Assembly (NCBI GenBank): GCA_937901525.1 | Contig: CALDHX010000014.1 | Location: 5,449 to 69,448, forward strand | DNA length: 64,000 nucleotides | Direction: 5' to 3' | Source: an uncultured Bacteroidales bacterium | GTDB taxonomy: Bacteria > Bacteroidota > Bacteroidia > Bacteroidales > P3 | In this document: in pieces, positions 1 through 8,622 of the stretch | How the letters are laid out: the number at the start of each line of letters is the position of its first letter | How positions within the stretch are numbered: the stretch's first letter is position 1 | Translations under genes and position numbers: made by a program | Notes under the pieces: model-generated | Databases searched by the model: none | Told to the model about the DNA's origin: nothing | The model's input: the letters and a program-made list of their open reading frames with translations, nothing else

Positions 1-1633
1 CTGTTGCAAAAGAAGATATTGCAGAAACAACTATTTGTCCCGGTGCTGAAATATCTGGTTTTAAATATTGAAAAAGATTTGGTCCTTTACTTGAAAAACT
101 TGCGATATTTGAAACCGATGAAGAGCTATTACGTCTTCCTGCCTTATGAGCTGCAACAGTGATTACTCCTTGACCTAATCCCGGTTCACTTATTGAGTAT
201 TCGCTATCTCCTGAAATATATCCGTTTGTATGCCAAGTAAAAGGCAATCCCCAGTTACCAACTCCTGTTGTCAAACTCGCAATATTCCAAGCATGAACAA
301 TACCTTGTTGCGCTGCAATCACTAAAACTGCATGGCAAGTAGTGTTATGATTTGTAAATCTCACTTCCCAATCCATTAAAGGTCTTGCATTTGTTCCAAA
401 ACGTGTCGATGCTCTATATATCAAAGAATCTGTATCACTTAAAGCAACAGCTGTCTGTGGCAACACGCTACCATCTGTTGTTAGAAATTCACTTTCGTAA
501 AGCAACTCCCAATTTCTTGAATAGATTTCAATCTTTGCAGAAAATGTTGAAAGGCTATCTCCTGCCAAAGACACTGTTTCTCCCCAATAATGTCTTGAAG
601 AAGATGTAGGCAAATCGAATTTAAACTCACTTCTTATTGTATCTTGTTCTTCAAAGACTGCTTTGATATGAAAATTTGCATCTCCATTGTTTCCTGCACT
701 TGAAATAAACACCACACTATCTTCCTCAGAGATATTTTGTATAAACTCATCTAACATTGAAGTACCGTCCATATAACCAAAGCTATAAACGCCCCAACTA
801 TTGTTTATCACCAAACGTTTATTCTTTGCTTTTGCAACGTTTTTCATCCAAACGTATGTATCCATTACATTAGCTTCATCTACAAGCCATGTTCCTAATA
901 AAAGTTCTGCACCAAAAGCAACTCCACGATAATCAGTTCCTGCACCAGCTCCTGAGGCTATTGAAGCAACGTGAGTTCCGTGATAACCCTTGTCATAAAT
1001 ATTATTAGTATCACACTCAGCAGCGAGCAATTCTTCCATAGTTGATAGCTCTACTCCATAATCGAAGCCCTCAGGTGGATTTCCTGCTCTGCGGAATTGG
1101 TCCCACGCTCCTATTATTCTATAATTCTCCATAAGAGTATCATAAAACACAGGGTGAGTATAATCAAAACCCCAATCTGCTACTCCAATTATCACCCCTT
1201 CGCCATTAAGCCCATAAGGAATATCAAGACCTTGATGAACATAGTCTGCATTCACGTCTTTCACAGCATCTTTCAATTCAGGTACTCCTATCTTTCTTGC
1301 TGCATCTATTTCAATTATTTTGTCGGATTTAACCAATTTTTCCAACACATTCACTTCTGCTCTAAGTGAAAGAATATTTCCACTTCTTGAACGCACCTTG
1401 CAACCCAACTTTTCTATATCTTCATTTGTCGCATCAGAAGAAACCTTTGCCACAAGAGAAATATACTGTTTTCCATCAATTGTTTGCAAAGAAAATCTTT
1501 GTGGAAACATTTCCTTTTCAACCTTTGGACTATTAAGATTAGCCATAAAACATCTTAATCCACTACCAACTATTTGGGAACTTGCGAAATAACCTCCCAA
1601 AACCATAGAAATCAATAAAATAACCTTCTTCAT
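1..1633 (-). CDS. secreted subtilisin-like (S8) serine peptidase, C-terminus beyond window
   Basis: Reading from the ATG at 1633 gives 544 codons running off the left edge. An N-terminal hydrophobic segment (MKKVILLISMVLGGYF) looks like a signal peptide. A pro-region follows, then the subtilase catalytic domain: the Asp motif GVADWGFDYTHP, the His motif GYHGTHVASIASG and the oxyanion region SSAGNNGDANFHI. The visible end, KPDISAPGQIVVSAISS, is the stretch that normally precedes the catalytic Ser (GTSM), which must lie outside the window. The enzyme should act in the periplasm or at the cell surface. A type IX sorting domain is common in such Bacteroidota proteases but cannot be checked here. 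Several plus-strand ORFs over this span are shadows. Confidence 0.9.
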   Translation of the reverse strand, partial: MKKVILLISMVLGGYFASSQIVGSGLRCFMANLNSPKVEKEMFPQRFSLQTIDGKQYISLVAKVSSDATNEDIEKLGCKVRSRSGNILSLRAEVNVLEKLVKSDKIIEIDAARKIGVPELKDAVKDVNADYVHQGLDIPYGLNGEGVIIGVADWGFDYTHPVFYDTLMENYRIIGAWDQFRRAGNPPEGFDYGVELSTMEELLAAECDTNNIYDKGYHGTHVASIASGAGAGTDYRGVAFGAELLLGTWLVDEANVMDTYVWMKNVAKAKNKRLVINNSWGVYSFGYMDGTSMLDEFIQNISEEDSVVFISSAGNNGDANFHIKAVFEEQDTIRSEFKFDLPTSSSRHYWGETVSLAGDSLSTFSAKIEIYSRNWELLYESEFLTTDGSVLPQTAVALSDTDSLIYRASTRFGTNARPLMDWEVRFTNHNTTCHAVLVIAAQQGIVHAWNIASLTTGVGNWGLPFTWHTNGYISGDSEYSISEPGLGQGVITVAAHKAGRRNSSSSVSNIASFSSKGPNLFQYLKPDISAPGQIVVSAISSFAT

Positions 1634-1737
1634 ATAATTACCTTTTTTAGTTGGTTGCAAAAATACGTTGTTTTTTTGTATTTTTTCTTTGATTTTTAAT
1701 TTTTTTTCTTTGTTTTTTTATTTTTTTTCAAAGAAAT

Positions 1738-1768
1738 ATTGCGATGTTAAAATAATGTAGTATCTTTG
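1738..1768 (+). promoter_or_regulatory. Bacteroidota promoter for the small membrane protein gene
   Basis: A TATCTTTG -7 box (1761-1768) lies 19 bp after ATTG (1738-1741), close to the TTTG-N19-TAnnTTTG consensus of the Bacteroidota primary sigma factor. The gene starts 36 bp downstream. Confidence 0.75.
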
Positions 1769-1804
1769 CACATCGTAGTTTGAAAAATAAAAAACAATTA
1801 AATA

Positions 1805-2050
1805 ATGAAAAAAGTAGCAGTATTTTTAGCAGCAATAGCAGTTTCAGTAAGTGTACTTGCAGACCCTCCAACAAAAGAAATCAATTGGTTTGGTTCAGGT
1901 ACTGAATACTCTGATGATACAGAAGCAGAAGAGAACACAGGTATAAGAAGAGAAAAAGGAGCACCTCTTGCACCGGCAACACTTTTACTTTTAGGTTTAG
2001 GTGGAGCAACAGTAGGAGCAAAAGTTGTTCGTAACACAAGAAGAAAATAG
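1805..2050 (+). CDS. small secreted protein with C-terminal membrane anchor
   Basis: An 81-residue protein with a signal peptide (residues 1-19, ending VLADPP), an acidic middle (DDTEAEE) and a C-terminal hydrophobic segment (about 52-70, LAPATLLLLGLGGATVGAKV) closed by the basic tail RNTRRK. The hydrophobic-then-basic ending resembles small surface-protein tails that are frequent in Bacteroidales. Whether it is a sorting signal or just a membrane anchor cannot be told from sequence. It has its own promoter and terminator, so it is probably a single-gene unit. An antisense ORF on the other strand is a shadow. Function unknown. Confidence 0.7.
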   Translation: MKKVAVFLAAIAVSVSVLADPPTKEINWFGSGTEYSDDTEAEENTGIRREKGAPLAPATLLLLGLGGATVGAKVVRNTRRK

Positions 2051-2077
2051 TACGATTTTTATTTTGATTTAAAGAAA

Positions 2078-2114
2078 CATCTCTTTGTAAGGTAGCAAAG
2101 AGGTGTTTTTTTTA
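2078..2114 (+). terminator. intrinsic terminator
   Basis: A 10-bp stem, CATCTCTTTG with CAAAGAGGTG (one G-T pair) around an 8-nt loop, is followed by a run of T. It closes the small membrane-protein gene. Confidence 0.8.
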
Positions 2115-2143
2115 TTCTTTTTTTTAGATTATTTCTTAAAAAC

Positions 2144-2182
2144 TTAAACCAAATTAAACCAACTTCAATTAAATTAAACCAA
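2144..2182 (+). repeat. 10-bp-phased TTAAACCAA direct repeats
   Basis: Exact TTAAACCAA copies start at 2144, 2154 and 2174. A degenerate copy (TTCAATTAA) occupies the intervening phase at 2164. The spacing is exactly one helical turn, so all copies face the same side of the DNA. They lie about 50 bp upstream of the promoter box of the next gene and look like operator or iteron sites. Confidence 0.6.
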
Positions 2183-2229
2183 TTTCTTTCACCCTCTTAA
2201 AAACGCTTAATTATTAGTTTTTTCTTTTA

Positions 2230-2237
2230 TATTTTTG
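2230..2237 (+). promoter_or_regulatory. putative -7 box (TATTTTTG)
   Basis: TATTTTTG fits TAnnTTTG and sits 27 bp upstream of the ATG at 2265. No good -33 TTTG is present at the usual distance, so the phased repeats just upstream may recruit an activator or repressor. Confidence 0.5.
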
Positions 2238-2264
2238 CAAAAAATCAATAAAAAATAATTAAGT

Positions 2265-2645
2265 ATGAAAAAATGTAAATCAACCTCTGGATTCACCGTA
2301 ATAGATTGGGACGAAATCCAAAAAATGAGTAAAATCGTTATTGAGTCTTCTCAGATAAATAGAAAGAAGAAACTAACTTATGCCGACATTTTAATAATTT
2401 CTTACATTAAGGGTTTTGGCTCTAATGGATTCTTTGGCACATATAAAAAGATTAGCAAAACACTTTGTATGAGTGAAAATCAAGTATGCAAACAAATATG
2501 TGGAATAAAGTCTATTAAAAACATATATAATGATGCCACAATCTTTATAGAAGAGAAGAATACATTATACTTTAATCCTTATTTTCTTTCATCTTTAAAG
2601 GTTAGACACAAAAGAATTAACGATTTAACTGCACTACCTTTCTAA
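2265..2645 (+). CDS. small putative winged-helix protein
   Basis: A 126-residue basic protein without signal peptide or membrane segment. The middle (LTYADILIISYIKGFGSNGFFGTYKKISKTLCMSENQV as separate segments) has the pattern of the helix-turn-helix in plasmid and phage replication proteins: an open-reading helix, a short turn, then TYKKISKTL-x-MSENQV. This resembles the arrangement in the 230-residue protein at 32295-32987, and both end in LPF. The 10-bp-phased repeats upstream are plausible binding sites. I infer a DNA-binding protein, possibly a remnant of a mobile element's replication or regulatory module. The family is not recognised. Confidence 0.6.
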   Translation: MKKCKSTSGFTVIDWDEIQKMSKIVIESSQINRKKKLTYADILIISYIKGFGSNGFFGTYKKISKTLCMSENQVCKQICGIKSIKNIYNDATIFIEEKNTLYFNPYFLSSLKVRHKRINDLTALPF

Positions 2646-2792
2646 TAATTTATATGCGAAAAAGGAATATTTTTTCTTCTCAAAAAGCAGAGCGATTCTT
2701 CTCAAAAGCCATAGTTTTTATTCCTTTTTGGAAGACATATATATAATAATAGACAATTAATATGTTTCTTGTGAATTGATAGCGAAAAGAAA

Positions 2793-2828
2793 AAAAATAG
2801 GAGATTGGTTAATCTCCTATTTTTTTAT
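2793..2828. terminator. bidirectional intrinsic terminator
   Basis: A perfect 12-bp stem (AAATAGGAGATT with AATCTCCTATTT) with a 4-nt loop is flanked by A-run and T-run. It lies between the convergent 2265-2645 gene and the hydrogenase operon and can serve both. Confidence 0.85.
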
Positions 2829-2852
2829 TGAGTGTTTTTTCAAACACTTTTT

Positions 2853-3329
2853 TTAGTTATATTCGTTGATTATGTCTTTTACCATATCAGGAGTTAAACG
2901 TCCGTAAACTTTATCTCCTATTGTTACAACAGGTGCTAATCCGCAAGCTCCAACACAACGAAGGCAATTCAAAGAGAATTTTCCATCTGCTGTTGTTTCT
3001 CCGATTCCAATACCTAATTGACGTTTAAATTCATCAAGAACTTTTTCTGCTCCTCTAACGTAGCAAGCTGTTCCCATACATACAGAGATTGGGTGTTCTC
3101 CTTTTGGTATCATTGTAAAGAATGAATAGAATGTAACTATACCATAGATTGTTGCAACAGGCACATTAAGTTCCATTGCTATTAATTCTTGTACTTCTGC
3201 TGGAAGATAACCAAATTCTCCTTGTACTTTGTGCAAAACATTGATTGCTTCTCCTGGTTGATTGCCAAATGATGCACAGATTTCTTTTATTTTATTTATC
3301 TTACTTTCTGATAATTTTACTTTTGCCAT
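2853..3329 (-). CDS. hydC: bifurcating [FeFe]-hydrogenase HydC / NuoE-like [2Fe-2S] subunit
   Basis: A 158-residue protein of the NuoE/HydC (24-kDa) family with the thioredoxin-like [2Fe-2S] fold. The four ligands are visible: CMGTAC (C-x4-C, about residues 84-89) and CLRCVGAC near residue 122. The N-terminal helical part (GEAINVLHKVQGEFGYLP) is typical of NuoE. It is the last gene of a four-gene operon and starts 23 bp after hydA stops. In the HydABC complex it passes electrons between the HydB flavin site and the ferredoxin-like clusters of HydA. Length is normal for the family. Confidence 0.95.
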   Translation of the reverse strand: MAKVKLSESKINKIKEICASFGNQPGEAINVLHKVQGEFGYLPAEVQELIAMELNVPVATIYGIVTFYSFFTMIPKGEHPISVCMGTACYVRGAEKVLDEFKRQLGIGIGETTADGKFSLNCLRCVGACGLAPVVTIGDKVYGRLTPDMVKDIINEYN

Positions 3330-3352
3330 AACTTTTAAGTTTTAAAGTTTAA

Positions 3353-5125
3353 TTACGCTTCTACTTCTACTTGTTTTGATTTATCGAAATAATGTGTATG
3401 AAGTAGATGGTGAGATTTTTCTCCACAAGGAGTTCCTAAATATTCATCATACAATTGTTTAACGTATGGATTTTCATGAGATTTTCTCAATTCTTTTCCT
3501 AAATCTTCTTTGTAGATTGCTTCAAAACGTTTTTCTACTATTGAGAAATCACCATGGTGATAAGGTTGTCCTGCACCACCGATACAACCTCCTGGACAAG
3601 CCATTACTTCAATTGCGTGATATTGAACTTCTCCTTTACGAACTTTATCTAAAAGTTTTCTTGCATTACCCAATCCGTGAGCAATTCCTAAGTGAATTGG
3701 TGTTCCTGCAAAGTCTATTGTAGCTTCTCTTACACCTTCTAATCCTCTTAATTCTGTGAAATCTACTTTTTCAAGAGTTTTGCCTGTGAATACTTCGTAA
3801 GCTGTACGAGCTGCTGCTTCTATTACACCTCCTGTTGCTCCAAAGATTACAGAAGCTCCTGTTGATGCACCAAGTGGCATATCGAAGTCTTCTTCATCTA
3901 ATGAATTAAAGTCAATGTTGAATTGTTTTATCAATTCTGCAAGTTCTCTTGTTGTTAATGAGAAGTCAACATCTGGATTTCCATCAACTTTAAACTCATC
4001 TCTTTGACATTCATATTTCTTAGCAACACATGGCATGATAGAAACTACAACCATGTCTTCTCTTTTTATTTTCAATTTTTCTGCCCAATAGTTCTTTGCT
4101 ATTGCTCCAAACATTTGTTGAGGAGATTTTGCTGTTGAAGGAACGTCTAACATATCTGGGTAGTTTGTTTCAAAGAAATTAACCCAACCTGGACAGCAAG
4201 ATGTTAAGATAGGTAATTTAACATTCTTGTCTCCTTCCATGAATTTTTGGATTCTACCCAACAATTCTGTTCCTTCTTCCATAATTGTTAAGTCTGCTGC
4301 AAAGTCTGTATCGAATACATAGTCAAATCCTATTCTTCTTAATGCAGCTGCCATTTTTCCTGTAACGATTGTTCCAGCAGGGTATCCAAATTCTTCTCCT
4401 AAGGCTACTCTGACAGCAGGAGCTGTTTGAACGATAACTGTTTTTTGAGGATTATTGATTGCTTGTATTACTTGACGTGTTTGATTTACTTCGCTTAATG
4501 CTCCAACAGGGCAAGCCATAACACATTGTCCGCACATTGTACAAGATGATTTTACAAGATCTTGTTCAAATGCTGTTGCAACTACTGCTTCAAAACCTCT
4601 GTTTACTGCACTTAATGCTCCAACTGTTTGCAATTCATTACATACAGTTTCGCAACGGCGACACATTATACATTTATCAACATCTCTTATGATTGAAGGA
4701 GAGTTATCTTTTCTATATGTAGATTGTTCTCCTTTGAAAGGTATTTCTCTTATTCCTAATTTTTGAGCTAATGTTTGCAATTCGCAATTTCCGCTCTTTG
4801 AACAACTCAAACAATCTGATGGGTGGTCAGAAAGGATTAATTCAACAACTGTTCTTCTTGCATTCACAACTCTTAAAGAGTGAGTGTGAACAACCATTCC
4901 TTCCATTACTTCTGTTGCACAAGCTGGAGCTAAATTTTTTCTTCCTTCAACTTCAACAACACAAACTCTACAACCACCTGGTTTGTTTTCTAATTTTTGT
5001 CCATTAAGTTCATAATAGCAAAGGGTTGGTATTGATATTCCTGCTTTTCTTGCAGCTTTTAATATGGTTTGACCTTTTTCTGCTACAACCGCTTTACCAT
5101 CTATTATTAAATTTACAGTTTCCAT
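3353..5125 (-). CDS. hydA: [FeFe]-hydrogenase catalytic subunit HydA
   Basis: A 590-residue catalytic subunit with a modular cluster set. It has an N-terminal [2Fe-2S] domain (Cys about 36, 52, 55, 69), a His-Cys3 [4Fe-4S] site (HPSDCLSCSKSGNC), two ferredoxin [4Fe-4S] motifs (CIMCRRCETVC and CTMCGQCVMACP) and all three H-cluster signatures: TSCCPGW, MPCVAKKYE and MACPGGCIGGAGQP. The C-terminal LLHTHY tail is also typical. It reduces protons or oxidises hydrogen within a bifurcating HydABC complex in the cytoplasm. I chose the ATG at 5125 (METVNL) because it follows an AAGAAGAG leader and matches where homologues begin. An upstream in-frame start at 5155 would add ten residues. Confidence 0.95.
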   Translation of the reverse strand: METVNLIIDGKAVVAEKGQTILKAARKAGISIPTLCYYELNGQKLENKPGGCRVCVVEVEGRKNLAPACATEVMEGMVVHTHSLRVVNARRTVVELILSDHPSDCLSCSKSGNCELQTLAQKLGIREIPFKGEQSTYRKDNSPSIIRDVDKCIMCRRCETVCNELQTVGALSAVNRGFEAVVATAFEQDLVKSSCTMCGQCVMACPVGALSEVNQTRQVIQAINNPQKTVIVQTAPAVRVALGEEFGYPAGTIVTGKMAAALRRIGFDYVFDTDFAADLTIMEEGTELLGRIQKFMEGDKNVKLPILTSCCPGWVNFFETNYPDMLDVPSTAKSPQQMFGAIAKNYWAEKLKIKREDMVVVSIMPCVAKKYECQRDEFKVDGNPDVDFSLTTRELAELIKQFNIDFNSLDEEDFDMPLGASTGASVIFGATGGVIEAAARTAYEVFTGKTLEKVDFTELRGLEGVREATIDFAGTPIHLGIAHGLGNARKLLDKVRKGEVQYHAIEVMACPGGCIGGAGQPYHHGDFSIVEKRFEAIYKEDLGKELRKSHENPYVKQLYDEYLGTPCGEKSHHLLHTHYFDKSKQVEVEA

Positions 5126-5159
5126 TTTTCTCTTCTTAATTTGTTGATTAAACAAAACC

Positions 5160-6953
5160 TTATTGAATGCTTATTGCATTGAATTTACATTTTTCAATAC
5201 AAGTTCCACACTTGATACACAATTCTGTATTGATTGTATGCGGTGTTTTCTTTTCGCCTTGAATTGCATTAACAGGACAATTTCTTGCACAAGCTGTACA
5301 ACCAACGCAAACGTTTTGATCAATAACATATTGCATTAATGATTTACAAGCACCTGCTCTACATTTCTTATCTTGTACGTGTTCTACATATTCATCCCAG
5401 AAATTTGTAAGTGTTGATAAGATTGGGTTTGGAGAAGTTTGTCCTAAACCACAAAGAGCTGTGTCTTTAATTACTCCTGCTAAGTTTTTCAAGTTTTCAA
5501 GATCTTCCATTGTTCCTTGACCCTTAGTTATCTTGTCAAGAATTTCTAACATTCTCTTATTACCTATACGACAAGGAGAACATTTTCCGCAACTTTCTTC
5601 ACAAGTAAATTCAAGATAGAATTTAGCTATAGCAACCATACAAGATGTTTCGTCCATAACAACCATTCCTCCTGAACCCATCATTGAGCCAGCTGCAATA
5701 AGGTTATCATAATCAATTGGAGTATCAAGGTGTTTTTCTGTCAAACAACCACCTGATGGACCTCCTGTTTGAACAGCCTTAAATTGTCTTCCACCTTTTA
5801 TTCCTCCTCCAATTTCATAAATAACTTCTCTTAAAGTTATTCCCATTGGAACTTCAATCAATCCAACATTATTGATTTGTCCTGCAAGAGCAAATACCTT
5901 TGTTCCTTTTGATTTTTCTGTTCCTATTTTGTTGAACCAATCTGCTCCCTTTAATATAATGATAGGAATATTAGCGTAAGTTTCAACATTATTTACGTTT
6001 GTTGGCTTTTGCAAGTATCCACTTTGTGCAGGGAAAGGTGGTTTGAATGTAGGTTCTCCACGTTTTCCTTCCATTGAGTGAATAAGTGCAGTTTCTTCTC
6101 CACAAACGAAAGCGCCTGCTCCATATCTTAATTCAATATCAAAGCAGAAATCTGTTCCAAACAAATTATTTCCTAATACTCCATATTCTCTTGCTTGTGC
6201 AATTGCAACTTGAAGTCTATGAATAGCCAAAGGATACTCAGCACGAATATAAACTAACCCTTTTGTAGCACCGATAGCATAACCATTAATTGTCATTGCT
6301 TCGATAATAGAGTGAGGGTCGCCTTCAAGGATACTTCTATCCATAAATGCTCCTGGGTCTCCTTCGTCTGCATTACAAACAACATACTTTTGATCTGCAT
6401 GATTCTTTGAAGCAATTTCCCATTTCATACCAGTAGGGAATCCTCCACCACCACGACCTCTTAAACCTGAGAGTTTTATTTCATTTATTACTTGTTCAGG
6501 AGTCATTTCTGTTAAACATCTTGCAACAGCTGCATATCCATCACGAGCAATATATTCACCTATATTTTCAGGATCAATAAAACCACAGTTACGTAAAGCT
6601 ATACGCAATTGTTTTTTATAGAATCCCATGTGTTTTGCATCAGAAACATGTTCTTTCTTTTCAGGATCTGTATAAAGTAAACGAGTAACTTTACGTCCTT
6701 TTATGATATGTTCTTCTATTATTTCTTGTGCGTCTTCTGGTTTTACCTCTGTATAGAAAGTATTATCAGGCATAACCTTTACGATAGGACCTTTTTCACA
6801 AAAGCCGAAACAACCTGTAAGAATTACTTGCACTTCTTTATCTAAACCTTTGTCAAGCAGATTGCTTTTTAATCTGTCAGCAATCTCAACACTTTGAGAA
6901 GCAGTACAACCTGTACCTCCACAGACTAAAATATGCATTTTATACTTCGCCAT
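5160..6953 (-). CDS. hydB: bifurcating hydrogenase HydB / NuoF-like flavoprotein subunit
   Basis: A 597-residue protein. Residues 1-100 form a thioredoxin-like [2Fe-2S] domain (CGGTGC at 11-16, TGCFGFC at 47-52). The NuoF core follows, with the FMN/NAD motif GLRGRGGGGFPTG near 163-175 and CGEETALIHSMEG. Then comes the SCGKCSPCRIG...LCGLG [4Fe-4S] site. The C-terminal 2[4Fe-4S] ferredoxin domain has CVGCTACARNCP (549-559) and CIKCGTCIEKC (579-589). This full architecture is that of HydB, which couples NAD(H) and ferredoxin. An AAGGAGG ribosome-binding site precedes the ATG, unusually strong for Bacteroidota. Confidence 0.95.
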   Translation of the reverse strand: MAKYKMHILVCGGTGCTASQSVEIADRLKSNLLDKGLDKEVQVILTGCFGFCEKGPIVKVMPDNTFYTEVKPEDAQEIIEEHIIKGRKVTRLLYTDPEKKEHVSDAKHMGFYKKQLRIALRNCGFIDPENIGEYIARDGYAAVARCLTEMTPEQVINEIKLSGLRGRGGGGFPTGMKWEIASKNHADQKYVVCNADEGDPGAFMDRSILEGDPHSIIEAMTINGYAIGATKGLVYIRAEYPLAIHRLQVAIAQAREYGVLGNNLFGTDFCFDIELRYGAGAFVCGEETALIHSMEGKRGEPTFKPPFPAQSGYLQKPTNVNNVETYANIPIIILKGADWFNKIGTEKSKGTKVFALAGQINNVGLIEVPMGITLREVIYEIGGGIKGGRQFKAVQTGGPSGGCLTEKHLDTPIDYDNLIAAGSMMGSGGMVVMDETSCMVAIAKFYLEFTCEESCGKCSPCRIGNKRMLEILDKITKGQGTMEDLENLKNLAGVIKDTALCGLGQTSPNPILSTLTNFWDEYVEHVQDKKCRAGACKSLMQYVIDQNVCVGCTACARNCPVNAIQGEKKTPHTINTELCIKCGTCIEKCKFNAISIQ

Positions 6954-6993
6954 ATATATTTCCTCCTTAATTTGAGTTATTTATCTAAATTTA

Positions 6994-7332
6994 TTACTTG
7001 CCGAATTTATTTAAGATTTCATCTACCTTTGCTTTATCTACATTAGTAAATATTTCAGGTTCTTGATTTGGAGCAACAACCTCAACAGTTGGCTCCTCTT
7101 TACACAAGCCCATGCAATCTGTTTGGTAAACTACCACATCCAATTTCTTTTCGTCAATTTGTTCTAAAAAGTAATTATAAATAGTTTTAGCACCAGCAGC
7201 AATACCACAAGTAGCCATCGCAACCTTTACTTGCACTAAACCATCTTTATCACCTTTTATCCTAGTGTCAATTTGTTCTTGAACACTAATTTTTAAAGAT
7301 TCCAAATCTTTTAAAGATTTAATTTGTGCCAT
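6994..7332 (-). CDS. HndB-like (2Fe-2S) ferredoxin-domain protein
   Basis: A 112-residue protein, first gene of the hydrogenase operon. It has the thioredoxin-like ferredoxin pattern TCGIAAGAK...TDCMGLCKEEP, so three cysteines stand at the usual ligand positions. The second ligand of the first pair is replaced (CGIAAG where NuoE has CMGTAC). From memory this replacement is shared with HndB of the NADP-reducing hydrogenase of Desulfovibrio, so it is likely a subfamily trait rather than damage. It probably docks to or shuttles electrons in the HydABC complex. No ribosome-binding site is evident. Confidence 0.85.
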   Translation of the reverse strand: MAQIKSLKDLESLKISVQEQIDTRIKGDKDGLVQVKVAMATCGIAAGAKTIYNYFLEQIDEKKLDVVVYQTDCMGLCKEEPTVEVVAPNQEPEIFTNVDKAKVDEILNKFGK

Positions 7333-7390
7333 ATTCTTAAAGTTTATTTGTTTTTAAATAATCATTTCGTCTTTTACAATTAAACAACTG

Positions 7391-7421
7391 CAAATATATA
7401 TCATTTTTTTCATAAACCAAG
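7391..7421 (-). promoter_or_regulatory. promoter of the hydrogenase operon
   Basis: On the minus strand a TATATTTG -7 box (7391-7398) follows a CTTG (7418-7421) at 19 bp. The first operon gene starts about 59 bp downstream. Confidence 0.7.
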
Positions 7422-7539
7422 AAAAAGGAAAAAAAATTTTTACACTCAAACAACACAATAAAAAAAAACAACTCTAAAATTATGCCAATTCGGAAATAAA
7501 ACTTATTATTGCAAACTGAATCAAAAAAAACAAAACACT

Positions 7540-7956
7540 ATGAATAGCGAAATTATTTTAAAAAAAGGATTTGGCCCATTAACCTTTGGAATGGACATCA
7601 ACACAGTAATAAACCAAATAGGAAAACCCTCAGAAGTAGAAGAAATTGGCGAAGACTTAGAAATGCCAGCAACAGTATTATACTACGAAGAACAAGGAAT
7701 AAGCTGTTTCTTTGAAAACTTAGAACAAGAAAGACTCTCTTGCATAAACATAGAATCAGAAGAAGTCTATCTTTTTGACCAACAAATAATTGACAAAACA
7801 TCAAAAGAAATCGTAGACCTAATGAGACAACACAACATCTTTGAACAAACAATGGACAAAGAAGAATGGGGAGAAGAAAGAATCTCTTACGAAGAATATG
7901 CAATCGACTTTTTCTTTTCAGAAGACAAACTAAAATCTATCACAATTGGAATCTAA
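7540..7956 (+). CDS. conserved hypothetical protein, probably cytoplasmic
   Basis: A 138-residue acidic protein without signal peptide or membrane segment. It opens with KKGFGPLTFGMDINTVINQIGKPSEVEEI, resembling the small two-layer domains (FG-x-L-x-FGM...G-x-P) found in several uncharacterised and immunity-type proteins. The rest alternates strands and charged turns. It overlaps the next gene by 11 bp, so the two are probably translated together. Function not recognised. Confidence 0.7.
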   Translation: MNSEIILKKGFGPLTFGMDINTVINQIGKPSEVEEIGEDLEMPATVLYYEEQGISCFFENLEQERLSCINIESEEVYLFDQQIIDKTSKEIVDLMRQHNIFEQTMDKEEWGEERISYEEYAIDFFFSEDKLKSITIGI

Positions 7957-8554
7957 CAACACAGCAACCCTATCAACCTCATATTTTCCTTGCATTGCTT
8001 ATCTATCCATAATAAATAAGCACGAAAATATATTGATTGACACCTTTGAGGCCTTTCAAAAACAAACACACAGAAACCGTACCTACATACTTTCTGCAAA
8101 TGGAATATTACAATTAGTAGTTCCAACAAAGCGACTCAAAGACGTCTGCCTGCCAATCAGTCAAACAGAAATATGCTATCAAACACCTTGGCAAACAAAT
8201 CACCTAAGAGCAATAGCCTCCGCCTACGGCAAAAGCTCTTACTTTGAATACTACTACTATCAAATAGAAAACATATTAAAAAAAGAACATCGCTATTTGA
8301 TAGACCTAAACAACGAGATAACACAACTATTAATCTCAAAATTCAAACTCAACGCCACAATATCAAACACCTCATCTTACGAAAAAGAAATAGAGAACGA
8401 TTATCGTAGAGCATTTGATAAAAAACGCATATTCACCGACCACACCACAAAACCCTACTTCCAATGCTTTGAACACAAATTTGGATTTCAAAACAACCTA
8501 AGTTCATTAGACCTTTTATTCAATATGGGCGTAGAATCAAAATTTTATCTATAA
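7946..8554 (+). CDS. WbqC-like family protein
   Basis: A 202-residue protein matching the WbqC-like family of Bacteroidota: STSYFPCIAYLSIINK near the start, then the Q(K)-x-HRNRTYI-x-NG-x-LV-P segment, TPWQTNHLRAI-x-AYGKSSYFEYYY, and the C-terminal FNMGVES-x-YL. Members are linked to cell-surface glycan loci in some bacteria, but the biochemical role is unclear. The only in-frame start is TTG at 7946, overlapping the previous gene by 11 bp. The last 96 bp are duplicated, with changes, at 9957-10052. Confidence 0.85.
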   Translation: MESNNTATLSTSYFPCIAYLSIINKHENILIDTFEAFQKQTHRNRTYILSANGILQLVVPTKRLKDVCLPISQTEICYQTPWQTNHLRAIASAYGKSSYFEYYYYQIENILKKEHRYLIDLNNEITQLLISKFKLNATISNTSSYEKEIENDYRRAFDKKRIFTDHTTKPYFQCFEHKFGFQNNLSSLDLLFNMGVESKFYL

Positions 8555-8559
8555 ACATC

Positions 8560-8608
8560 AAAGAAATAGACGGCTAAATCAAAGAATTAGCCGTCTATTT
8601 CTTTACTT
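8560..8608. terminator. intrinsic terminator, long perfect hairpin
   Basis: The stem AAGAAATAGACGGCTAA pairs with TTAGCCGTCTATTTCTT around a short loop, flanked by A and T residues. It lies between convergent wbqC and the LRR gene and can act in both directions. Confidence 0.85.
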
Positions 8609-8622
8609 TAAAATTTTATTTC

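Noticed and set aside
1097..1592. Plus-strand ORFs of about 90 codons
   Set aside because: They lie antisense to the subtilase, which has clear motifs, and have no promoter or recognisable product.
6994..7332. Damaged hydrogenase subunit
   Set aside because: One ligand Cys is missing, but the CGIAAGA motif appears to be a normal trait of HndB-like proteins.
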